Positions 56,924 through 64,000 of a stretch of 64,000 nucleotides of DNA are shown piece after piece (the stretch's first letter is position 1; every line of letters begins with the position of its first letter). A program made the translations under genes and the position numbers. The notes under the pieces are model-generated. The model did not search any database and was not told where the DNA came from. It saw only the letters and a list, made by a program, of their open reading frames with translations. The DNA comes from Buchnera aphidicola (Mindarus japonicus) (GTDB lineage Bacteria; Pseudomonadota; Gammaproteobacteria; Enterobacterales; Enterobacteriaceae), in contig NZ_CP135030.1 of assembly GCF_039393905.1 (NCBI RefSeq), positions 124,001-188,000 of the forward strand, in the 5' to 3' direction.

Positions 56924-57286
56924 TGGAGCTGGCGGGATTCGAACCCGCGTCCAAAATCTTTACGACATCAGAACTACATGTTTATTCTATTTATAAAATA
57001 ATTTTTAATTTTGAATAGACACAAAATTAAAATTTTGCTTAATTAAGTAATACATAAAAGTACTAAGCAAAACTTTTTATGTAATCCCTTTTAAGTTAGC
57101 TTTCTGTTTATCAAAATATAAAGAGAATAAAAATTTTGAAAGAAAGGCTTTAAAACAGTTTATTAAGCTGCTAAAGCGTAATTTTCTTTTTTTGCAACTA
57201 TTTTTTTTGGTTTTTTAACGAGGCAAACCAACCCTCGACATGCTCATCAGTTTTCAATAATTTTGTCAAATCCATAAATCAGCCCC
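56924..57286 (-). ncRNA. ssrA: Transfer-messenger RNA (tmRNA)
   Basis: The 5' end GGGGCUG at 57286 pairs with CAGCUCC at the 3' end (discriminator A at 56924), forming the alanine-tRNA-like acceptor. A T-arm GCGGGTTCGAATCCCGC precedes it. The tag-coding frame runs 57195 to 57163 as A-K-K-E-N-Y-A-L-A-A then TAA, so the degradation signal ends in ALAA as in E. coli. The CCA end is not encoded. The length of 363 matches E. coli. It rescues ribosomes on broken messages, which is relevant where homopolymer frameshifts make truncated products. Confidence 0.95.
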
Positions 57287-57440
57287 TATTTATAAGTGAA
57301 ATATAATACTTGATTTTAATATAAAAGTCGAAATATTTTTTCAAAAAATATTCTATTTTTTTTATAAAAAAACTAGTTTTAATATTTTGTTAATAGTATA
57401 ATGATTAAAAAGTACTTATATGTTAAATAGGAGAGAAATT

Positions 57441-57755
57441 ATGGATGCAATTAAAAAAATTAAGTCTCAAATTGAAGAAAATGATATTGTATTATACATG
57501 AAAGGAACTCCTACTAAGCCTAGTTGTGGATTTTCTTCTAAAGCTGCAGAAATTTTAACAAAATGTAAAAAAAAATTTTTTTATGTGGATGTATTAGAAA
57601 ATCCAGATATTAGAACAGCTTTACCAGAATTTTCTAATTGGCCAACTTTTCCCCAATTATGGGTTAATAAAACTTTAGTTGGAGGTTGTAGTATTATTGT
57701 AAAAATGTTTGAAAGTGGTGAATTGCAAAATTTAGTTAATAATATTAATAAATAG
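57441..57755 (+). CDS. grxD: Monothiol glutaredoxin
   Basis: Glutaredoxin 4-type protein that carries a 2Fe-2S cluster and works in iron-sulfur delivery. From ATG 57441 it has 104 residues; AGGAG lies 7 bases upstream. An in-frame ATG at 57420 lies before that site and is unlikely. Visible are VLYMKGTPTKPSCGFSSKA with the single active Cys in the CGFS motif, then NWPTFPQLWVNKTLVGGCSI with the glutathione-binding residues. It is shorter at the C terminus than E. coli GrxD (115). It converges with rnt. Confidence 0.95.
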   Translation: MDAIKKIKSQIEENDIVLYMKGTPTKPSCGFSSKAAEILTKCKKKFFYVDVLENPDIRTALPEFSNWPTFPQLWVNKTLVGGCSIIVKMFESGELQNLVNNINK

Positions 57756-57815
57756 TAAAAGTTATTTTTCTAACTATTTTGTAAAATAAAATTTATTGAT
57801 TTTATAAGTTTTTGT

Positions 57816-58487
57816 TTACTTTTCTATTTTAGTGTTAAGAACGTTGATTTCACTAGTTATAGGAGGCCAACCTCCTAATCGTTTCCAACGATTAACTAAT
57901 TCACAAAATAAATTAGCTGTTTGAGTAGTATCATACAATGCAGAATGTGCTTGATTATTATCAAAATTTATTCCTGCTATTTTACAAGCTTTAGCAAGTA
58001 CAGTTTGTCCTAATACTAATCCACTTAATGCAGCGGTATCAAATGTCACAAATGGATGGAATGGATTTGTTTCAAAGTTAGTTCTTTTTGCAGCAGCCAT
58101 TAAAAAGTTATGATCAAAATTAGCATTATGAGCAACGATGATAGCTCTCGAACAATTCTTTGCTTCTATTCCTTTTTGAACTACTTTAAATATTTTTTTA
58201 AGAGCTATTTTTTCGGTTACAGCAGCTCTTAAGGGATTAAAAGGATCAATTTTATTGAAAGCCAACGCTTCTGATTGAATATTAGAACCGATGAAAGGTT
58301 GAATGTTAAAATGAAAAGTCTTTTCTTTTTTCAGCCATCCTTTTTCATCCATAGATAGAGTAACCATGGCAATTTCTAATATAGCATCTTTTTTAGGATT
58401 AAATCCTGCTGTTTCTAAATCTATAACTACAGGATAAAAACTTCTAAATCGATCGTGAAGAGCATTCATTTCTTGAGTTACAGACAT
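57816..58487 (-). CDS. rnt: Ribonuclease T
   Basis: DEDDh 3' exonuclease that trims tRNA and other stable RNA ends. It has 223 residues (E. coli 215). The catalytic residues lie in VVIDLETAGF, AHNANFDHNF and NQAHSALYDT. RNase T is well suited to mature 3' ends of tRNAs whose CCA is not encoded, such as the tRNA-Pro in this window. It is monocistronic, converging with grxD. Confidence 0.96.
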   Translation of the reverse strand: MSVTQEMNALHDRFRSFYPVVIDLETAGFNPKKDAILEIAMVTLSMDEKGWLKKEKTFHFNIQPFIGSNIQSEALAFNKIDPFNPLRAAVTEKIALKKIFKVVQKGIEAKNCSRAIIVAHNANFDHNFLMAAAKRTNFETNPFHPFVTFDTAALSGLVLGQTVLAKACKIAGINFDNNQAHSALYDTTQTANLFCELVNRWKRLGGWPPITSEINVLNTKIEK

Positions 58488-58730
58488 ATGTTATTTATCT
58501 CGTTATTAAAAAAATATATTTGTATATATAAATTAAAAAAAAATTTGTATTGCTGTTTTTAACAGTAACATTTTTTCATATTATATCAATAGTATTTTTT
58601 TTGAAAGATCAATTTTAAAAGAAAAAAAATTATTTAAAATTTTTTAATAGAAGTAGTTTATGAACTATGTTACAATTTTTTTAAAAAAATAGTTTAATTT
58701 CTTATAATTTAGTTTTTAATGGTGAAAAAA

Positions 58731-59351
58731 ATGAGTTATAAATTACCAAAATTATTGTATTCATATGATAGTTTAGAGCCTTATATAGATAAAGAAACAA
58801 TGGAAATACACTATACTAAACATCATCAGACTTATGTAGACAATGTAAATAAAATATTAAATAATACACATTATTCAACCTATTCAGAAAATAAATTAAT
58901 TAAAGATTTAGATAAAATAGATATAAAAGATAAAGAAAGTTTAAAAAATAATTTAGGCGGACATGTTAATCATAGTTTATTTTGGCTAAATTTAAAATTA
59001 GGAACTAAACTTAAAGGAAGTCTTAAATTAGCTATAGAAAAACAATTTTTCTCATTTGAAAATTTTGTTAGGTTATTTGAAGAAGTTGCTTTAAAACATT
59101 TCGGATCTGGATGGGTATGGTTAATAAATGATTTAGGAAAATTAAAAATAGTGTCTACTATAAATCAAAATAATCCTTTAATGGGAAAAGAAATTAATGG
59201 ATTTTTAGGAAATCCTATAATTTGTTTAGATATATGGGAACATGCATATTATTTAAAATATAAGAATAAAAGAATAGAATATATTAAATCATTTTGGAAT
59301 ATTGTTAATTGGGAAGAAGCAGAACGTCGTTTTTTATTAAAAAATAGTTAA
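58731..59351 (+). CDS. sodA: Superoxide dismutase, manganese type
   Basis: Dismutates superoxide. From ATG 58731 (MSYKLPKLLYSYDSLEP) it has 206 residues, equal to E. coli SodA; GGTG lies 6 bases upstream. An earlier in-frame ATG at 58719 would add four residues not found in the family. Metal ligands are in HYTKHHQTYV, NHSLFW and DIWEHAYY. The similarity is clearly to SodA rather than SodB. It follows its own 230-base upstream region and is not in an operon. Confidence 0.96.
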   Translation: MSYKLPKLLYSYDSLEPYIDKETMEIHYTKHHQTYVDNVNKILNNTHYSTYSENKLIKDLDKIDIKDKESLKNNLGGHVNHSLFWLNLKLGTKLKGSLKLAIEKQFFSFENFVRLFEEVALKHFGSGWVWLINDLGKLKIVSTINQNNPLMGKEINGFLGNPIICLDIWEHAYYLKYKNKRIEYIKSFWNIVNWEEAERRFLLKNS

Positions 59352-59439
59352 AAAAATTTTAAAAAATAAGTGTTCTAATATGTATATTATTTCAATAATA
59401 TAAATATTTTAAAATCAAGTTAAATTTTAAGGATATGTT

Positions 59440-59996
59440 TTGAAGAATTATAAAATGTTAATTGGTTTAGGTAATCCAATATCTAAGTATAACGGTACTA
59501 GGCATAATATAGGTTCTCAATGCATTCAGTGGATAGCTAATTATTATTCTGTAAAATTAAAATTAAAAAAAAAATTGGTTATTTAGGTTTGTTTAATCAG
59601 ATGTATTTATTAATTCCGAATACATTTATAAATATTTGTGGAAACTCAATTCTTACAGCTTTGCATCAGTATAATGTTAAAGTTGAAGATATTTTAATAT
59701 TTCATGATGAATTAGATTTGCCATTAGGGAGTATTCGATTTAAAAAAGGAATTGGACATAATGGACATAATGGTCTTAGAAATATTATTAATAACATAGG
59801 AATAGGTAATTCGTTTAAACGAATATCTATTGGTATAGGAAGACCTATAGAAAAATCAGAAGTAGTAAGATATGTGTTGTCAAAATTTAGTCATGAAGAA
59901 AAAAGTAAAATTTATGAATCCATTAAATTAATTGTTTATGATTTAAAGCAATTAAAAGAGAATTGGGAAAATTTTTCTATTAAAAAAAGTAATTAA
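59440..59996 (+). CDS. pth: Peptidyl-tRNA hydrolase, frameshifted in a 10-A tract
   Basis: Releases tRNA from peptidyl-tRNA that has dropped off the ribosome, an essential activity in bacteria. The start is TTG 59440 with AAGGA 6 bases upstream; ATG 59455 is a shorter alternative. The first part reads LIGLGNPISKYNGTRHNIG with the catalytic His, then stops soon after an uninterrupted 10-A run (59565-59574). The rest continues in another frame: IGYLGLFNQMYLLIPNTF, LIFHDELDLPLGS, GHNGHNGLRNII and RISIGIGRP. One added A restores a continuous 186-residue protein aligned with E. coli. Function is probably maintained through RNA polymerase slippage. Confidence 0.9.
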
Positions 59997-60073
59997 AAAT
60001 TTTTTACGTTATTTTTTTAAAAAAATAAGAATAAAAAACATATTTTTTAAATAAATATTTAAATAGAGGAAAA

Positions 60074-61171
60074 ATGAGTGTTAAATGTGGTCTTGTTGGT
60101 CTTCCTAATGTAGGGAAATCTACATTATTTAACCTTTTAACTAAGTCGGATATCCCAGCAGAAAACTATCCTTTCTGTACTATTCATCCAAATATAGGAG
60201 TTTCTCCTGTTATTGATAACAGATTACTTAAAATTGCAAAAATAGCAAATTCAAAAAAAATAATTTATACATATATAAAGTTTGTTGATATTGCAGGATT
60301 AGTTAAAGGAGCTTCAAAAGGAGAAGGTTTGGGAAATCAATTTCTCAGTAATATAAAAGAAATTGATGCAATCATACATGTTGTTCGTTGTTTTGAAAAT
60401 AAAAAAGTTATTCATGTGCACAATTTTATTGATCCTATTCAAGATATAGAAATAATTAATATGGAATTAGCTTTTTCGGATTTAGATTTTTGTGAAAAGA
60501 GTATATTAAGAATTAAAAAGCAGGAAAAAAAAAATAATTATAAACATACAAAAAAAATATTTTTTTTAAAGAAATGCATTCAACATCTAGAAAAGTTTTC
60601 TACTTTAACGAATATAAATTTAAATGCAGAAGAAAAAGAATATGTTAAAGAATTTAAATTCCTTACTTTAAAGCCAACTGTATATATTGCAAATATAGAT
60701 AGTAGTTCTAAAAGTAAAGATATATATGAAAGAATGAAAAATTATTTAAAAAAAGAAAAATTTTTTTCTATTCCAATATCTCTAGATAAAAATCTAAACA
60801 TAGAAAATAAAGAATTTCTACCAAATAATTTAGAAGATAACATTATAAATTCTTCAAATCAGAAAAAAAACTCTTTAAATCAAATTGTAGAAGCTAGCTT
60901 AAATTTATTGAATTTACATACATTTTTTACTGTCGGTCCAAAAGAGTCAAGAGCGTGGAATATTAAGAAAAATACTACTGTTGTTAATGCTGCTAAAAAA
61001 ATTCATTCTGATTTAAAAAAAGGATTTATTAGAGCACAAGTTATGTCTTATTTTGATTTTTTAAGATATAAAGGAGAGAAAAATGTAAAATCTGCAGGAA
61101 AATTCAGAAGTGAAGGAAAAAATTATATTGTTAACGATGCAGATATTTTACAAATATTATTTAAAGTATAA
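60074..61171 (+). CDS. ychF: Ribosome-binding ATPase YchF/EngD
   Basis: Obg-family P-loop NTPase that hydrolyses ATP and binds ribosomes. It has 365 residues (E. coli 363). Visible are GLPNVGKSTLFN, ENYPFCTIHPNIG, DIAGLVKGASKGEGLGNQFL and the C-terminal TGS-like domain TFFTVGPKESRAW, KGFIRAQVMSYFDF, GKNYIVNDADIL. The nucleotide-specificity motif NxxE is not preserved: the expected position reads NIDS. The middle helical region is Lys/Asn rich. pth lies just upstream, as in E. coli. A strong terminator follows. Confidence 0.95.
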   Translation: MSVKCGLVGLPNVGKSTLFNLLTKSDIPAENYPFCTIHPNIGVSPVIDNRLLKIAKIANSKKIIYTYIKFVDIAGLVKGASKGEGLGNQFLSNIKEIDAIIHVVRCFENKKVIHVHNFIDPIQDIEIINMELAFSDLDFCEKSILRIKKQEKKNNYKHTKKIFFLKKCIQHLEKFSTLTNINLNAEEKEYVKEFKFLTLKPTVYIANIDSSSKSKDIYERMKNYLKKEKFFSIPISLDKNLNIENKEFLPNNLEDNIINSSNQKKNSLNQIVEASLNLLNLHTFFTVGPKESRAWNIKKNTTVVNAAKKIHSDLKKGFIRAQVMSYFDFLRYKGEKNVKSAGKFRSEGKNYIVNDADILQILFKV

Positions 61172-61195
61172 AAATTTTTATTTAAAATTAAAAGT

Positions 61196-61227
61196 TTTTA
61201 TTAGAGGAATTTTCCCCTCTAATAAAA
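61196..61227. terminator. Bidirectional terminator between ychF and thrC
   Basis: A perfect 12-base inverted repeat TTTTATTAGAGG / CCTCTAATAAAA (61196-61207, 61216-61227) with an 8-base loop lies between converging genes. On each strand the stem ends in an A/T tract, the form expected for a terminator that works both ways. Confidence 0.85.
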
Positions 61228-61238
61228 TCATAAAGAAA

Positions 61239-62528
61239 TTATTTTTCTAATAAAAATTTTCTTAATTTAAAAAAATTTGGACGCATATTATGTGATAATA
61301 AAGGAAGTTTATATCTATTTTCTAATACTTTAGGAAGTAAAATCTCTTTTTTTAATATTTTTTCAATAGTTTTTTTAAATTTTGCCGGATGAGCTGTTCC
61401 TAAAAATAATCCAAATTCATTAGGTTTTATATTTTTTTTCAACAACTTATAGGCGATAGCTGCATGAGGTTCGGAATCGTAACCTAATTTTGATAACTCT
61501 TGTAAAGTATTAACAGTTTCATCATCAGAAACACTTCCAAATCCTAATTCTTTTAAATCCCATTTTTTTCTTTTAAATAATTCTTCTACTCTAGGCCAAT
61601 TATTAGGTCTACTAATATCCATAGCATTAGATATAGTTGAAATAGTATTTTTTGGTTCCCAAATTCCATTTTTTAGGAATCTAGGTACAGTATCATTAGA
61701 ATTAGTAGCTGCTATAAATGATTTTATAGGTAGTCCTAAAGATTTTGCTAACAGTCCAGCTGTCAAATTCCCAAAATTTCCACAAGGCACAGAAATAACT
61801 AATTTAATATCTTTTTGTTTTGGAATTAAGGCAAATGCTTCAAAATAATAACAAATTTGTGCTAATAATCTACTTATATTTATTGAATTAGCTGAATTTA
61901 ATCCTGTAATTGTTTTTAGTTCTTGATCATTAAAAGCTTGTTTTACTAAAGCTTGACATTCATCAAAACTACCATTTATAGCAATAGTTGTAATATTTTC
62001 TCCAAGAGTACAGAATAATTTTTCTTGTAGTTCGCTTATTTTCCCTTTTGGGTAGAGAATTACTACTTTCACATTTTTCATTTTATAAAAAGCATGAGCT
62101 ACAGCTGCACCAGTATCTCCTGATGTTGCTGTTAAAATTGTAACTATTTCATTTTCATTATTTAAATGAGATAGCATTTGTGCCATAAAGCGAGCACCAA
62201 AATCTTTAAATGCTAAAGTTGGTCCATGAAATAATTCTAAACAAGCTATATTTTCAGTAACTCTTACTATTTTGGGACCTGAAAATGAGAATGCTTTCTT
62301 TATTCTTTTTTCTAATTCTATTGGTTTTATTTCATTTTTAATAAATTTAGAAAGAATTTTACTACTTCTAGAAATAAAGTCCATTTTTAGTAACGCGGAT
62401 AATTTTTCTTTTTTAATAATTGGCAAATCTTTAGGGAAAAATAAACCTTGTTGACTACCTAATCCTAATTTTACTGCTTTTGAAAATTTTACTGTTTCAT
62501 TATGATCTTTTAGATTGTATAGTTTCAT
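61239..62528 (-). CDS. thrC: Threonine synthase
   Basis: PLP enzyme that converts O-phosphohomoserine to threonine, the last step of threonine synthesis. It has 429 residues (E. coli 428). The PLP lysine is in LAFKDFGARF. Other blocks are ATSGDTGAAVAHAF, ISVPCGNFGNLTAGLLAK and HPAKFKKTIE. It is the final gene of thrA-thrB-thrC, starting 3 bases after thrB. Threonine is essential for the aphid host, fitting retention of the whole operon. Confidence 0.98.
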   Translation of the reverse strand: MKLYNLKDHNETVKFSKAVKLGLGSQQGLFFPKDLPIIKKEKLSALLKMDFISRSSKILSKFIKNEIKPIELEKRIKKAFSFSGPKIVRVTENIACLELFHGPTLAFKDFGARFMAQMLSHLNNENEIVTILTATSGDTGAAVAHAFYKMKNVKVVILYPKGKISELQEKLFCTLGENITTIAINGSFDECQALVKQAFNDQELKTITGLNSANSINISRLLAQICYYFEAFALIPKQKDIKLVISVPCGNFGNLTAGLLAKSLGLPIKSFIAATNSNDTVPRFLKNGIWEPKNTISTISNAMDISRPNNWPRVEELFKRKKWDLKELGFGSVSDDETVNTLQELSKLGYDSEPHAAIAYKLLKKNIKPNEFGLFLGTAHPAKFKKTIEKILKKEILLPKVLENRYKLPLLSHNMRPNFFKLRKFLLEK

Positions 62529-62531
62529 GTC

Positions 62532-63461
62532 TTACCTTATTATTCTAGTTCCTTTCTGGTCTAATTTACAAATGTGTACAAAACCTTGATCATTTTTTAG
62601 ATAATTTTTAGATAACCAATAAGCTATTTTTTTAGCAATAGAAACATTTTTAGAAATTGCAAATAATGTAGGTCCAGATCCGGAAATTCCAAAACTAATA
62701 GCACCTATTTTTTTTATAGTTTTTTTTATATATAAAAAATTAGGTAATGAATTAATTCGATATGGTTCAGCAATAAGATCAATCATTAGTTTTGCTGCTA
62801 ATTCTTCTTGTTTGCTATGAGATGCATGAATAAATCCTGCAAGATTTTGACTATGTTTTATACATATTTTTTTTTCATACACTTTAGGTAAAATTTTTCT
62901 TGCTTTTTCAGTGGGAATTTTAATTCCTGGCCATGCGATAATCCAAAACCATTCTTGAAAATAAGGTATTGATTGACTAATGATATTATTATTTTCAATA
63001 ATTAATTGCAACCCACCCAAATAACAGGGTGCTACGTTATCGTAATGTATACTACCTGAAATTTTACCTTCTAATCTTCCCATTAATATTAATAATTCTT
63101 TAGAAGTTAATGGATCATTACAAAATTTATTCATAGCAACTAATGTTGATACAATAGAACAGGCACTAGATCCTAAACCTGAACCAATAGGCATATTCTT
63201 TTCTAATGTAATGCTAAAAGAAATTTTTAAATTAGTTATTTTTTTAAAATAATTCCAACACTTCCATACTATATTATCTTCTATATTTTTAGGTAATTGA
63301 TTAGAAAATCTTCCTTTATTTATTAATTCAAAATTTTCAGAAGATTTTATAATTACACAATCTCCAAGTAAAGTACCATCTATTGGTGCTAGAGCTGCGC
63401 CTAATATATCAAAACCTACTCCTACGTTACCAATAGAAGCAGGAGAATAAATTTTTATCAT
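62532..63461 (-). CDS. thrB: Homoserine kinase
   Basis: Phosphorylates homoserine for threonine synthesis; a GHMP kinase. It has 309 residues (E. coli 310). Motifs: YSPASIGNVGVGFDILGAAL at the N terminus, the ATP loop PIGSGLGSSACSIV, and the C-terminal ISGSGPTLFAI. The start codon follows the thrA stop by one base, so translation is coupled. Confidence 0.98.
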   Translation of the reverse strand: MIKIYSPASIGNVGVGFDILGAALAPIDGTLLGDCVIIKSSENFELINKGRFSNQLPKNIEDNIVWKCWNYFKKITNLKISFSITLEKNMPIGSGLGSSACSIVSTLVAMNKFCNDPLTSKELLILMGRLEGKISGSIHYDNVAPCYLGGLQLIIENNNIISQSIPYFQEWFWIIAWPGIKIPTEKARKILPKVYEKKICIKHSQNLAGFIHASHSKQEELAAKLMIDLIAEPYRINSLPNFLYIKKTIKKIGAISFGISGSGPTLFAISKNVSIAKKIAYWLSKNYLKNDQGFVHICKLDQKGTRIIR

Positions 63462-63462
63462 T

Positions 63463-64000
63463 TTATGTTCCTAAATTATATGATAATGTTCGTAATAAAT
63501 CAGAAAACACTCCAGCTGCAGTAACATTATTCCCAGCACCATATCCTTTTAACACTAATGGATTTGGTTGATAATATTTAGTATAAAAAGCAAGTGCATT
63601 TTCTCCATTTTTAATGGAATATAACGGATCACTTTTTTCTATTTTTTCTATTTTAACTTTACATTTTCCATTTTTTTCTATTATACCAACAAAACGAAGA
63701 ATTTTATTTTCTTTTTTTGCTTCTAGTATTCGATTTAAAAATTGAGTGTCTATTTTTTTTAGTTCAAGAAAAAAATCTTTTGTATTTAAATTTAAATTAA
63801 ATTCTTTTGGTAAAAGAGAATCAATTTCAATATCAGACAATTCTAAATCATAACCAGCTTCTCGAGCTAAAATTAATAATTTTCTTGCTACATCAATTCC
63901 TAATAAATCATCTTGGGGATTAGGTTCAGTAAATCCTAATTCTTTTGCCATCATAGTAGCTTTAGATAAAGAAATACCTTGTTCTAATTTTCCAAATATA
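63463..64000 (-). CDS. thrA: Bifunctional aspartokinase / homoserine dehydrogenase I, C-terminal part (5' end outside window)
   Basis: First and third steps of threonine synthesis in one chain; only the last ~178 residues of the homoserine dehydrogenase domain are in the window, and the frame stays open to the edge. Visible are ELGFTEPNPQDDLLGIDVARKLLILAREAGY, PLYSIKNGENALAFYTKYY and GYGAGNNVTAAGVFSDLLRTLSYNLGT, the family's conserved end. It lies one base before thrB. The aspartokinase domain and any leader attenuator lie outside the window. Confidence 0.97.
   Translation of the reverse strand, partial: IFGKLEQGISLSKATMMAKELGFTEPNPQDDLLGIDVARKLLILAREAGYDLELSDIEIDSLLPKEFNLNLNTKDFFLELKKIDTQFLNRILEAKKENKILRFVGIIEKNGKCKVKIEKIEKSDPLYSIKNGENALAFYTKYYQPNPLVLKGYGAGNNVTAAGVFSDLLRTLSYNLGT

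Noticed and set aside
56789..57001. Open frame of 70 codons ending in SWRDSNPRPKSLRHQN
   Set aside because: The recognisable part is a translation of the complement of the tmRNA T arm, a common false gene next to tRNA-like ends.
1..64000. Mobile elements, prophage, CRISPR arrays, toxin-antitoxin or biosynthetic clusters
   Set aside because: Every sizeable gene has a clear housekeeping orthologue apart from one DUF2076-like gene; no repeats with regular spacing, transposase-like frames or composition breaks were seen.

Overview
The window is a stretch of chromosome from a strongly reduced, very AT-rich gammaproteobacterial endosymbiont, almost certainly a Buchnera aphidicola lineage (the primary symbiont of aphids). 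The evidence is the composition (poly-A and poly-T everywhere), proteins that align end to end with Escherichia coli orthologues but are enriched in Lys, Asn, Ile and Phe, short E. coli-like operon fragments joined in the Buchnera order (queA-tgt / glySQ / nfo / rplY-tRNA-Pro / rsmA-apaH / folA-carBA-dapB / ileS / rpsT / dnaJK / nuoA-N-folC / prs / prfA-prmC-sirB1 / ackA-pta / yfaE-nrdBA / gyrA / ahpC / ung / grpE-ssrA / grxD / rnt / sodA / pth-ychF / thrCBA), and no insertion sequences, phage genes, CRISPR arrays or recent transfers. The left edge cuts queA and the right edge cuts thrA.

Layout. 1-9.1 kb: tRNA queuosine modification (queA, tgt), both subunits of glycyl-tRNA synthetase, endonuclease IV, ribosomal protein L25, a tRNA-Pro, a DedA-family membrane protein, rsmA and apaH. 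9.1-14.9 kb (minus strand): the tightly packed dapB-carA-carB-folA run for lysine/diaminopimelate, carbamoyl phosphate and folate. 15.4-22.4 kb: ileS, rpsT and the dnaK-dnaJ chaperone operon, with a recognisable heat-shock promoter and a GC-rich hairpin between the two chaperone genes. 22.8-39.0 kb (plus strand): the complete thirteen-gene operon for respiratory complex I, followed by folC. 39.1-46.8 kb: prs, the peptide-release pair prfA-prmC, sirB1 and the acetate-forming ackA-pta pair. 46.8-53.3 kb (minus): the class Ia ribonucleotide reductase system nrdA-nrdB-yfaE and gyrA. 53.5-64 kb: a DUF2076-like protein, peroxiredoxin, uracil-DNA glycosylase, grpE, tmRNA, monothiol glutaredoxin, RNase T, Mn-superoxide dismutase, peptidyl-tRNA hydrolase, ychF and the threonine operon.

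Working together, these genes supply the host with amino acids (thrABC, dapB, carAB for arginine), keep respiration and substrate-level ATP formation running (nuo, ackA-pta), and maintain translation, protein folding and DNA.

The most notable observation is that three housekeeping genes, prmC, ung and pth, are each split by a frameshift inside an uninterrupted A tract (11, 10 and 10 A). In all three, one extra A restores a full-length, well-aligned protein. This fits the transcriptional slippage rescue already described in Buchnera. The window also lacks, at their E. coli positions, ispH and lspA (between dapB and ileS), ribF (upstream of ileS) and ispE (between prs and prfA); the gaps hold only AT-rich sequence. 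I see no sign of an undescribed multi-gene system.
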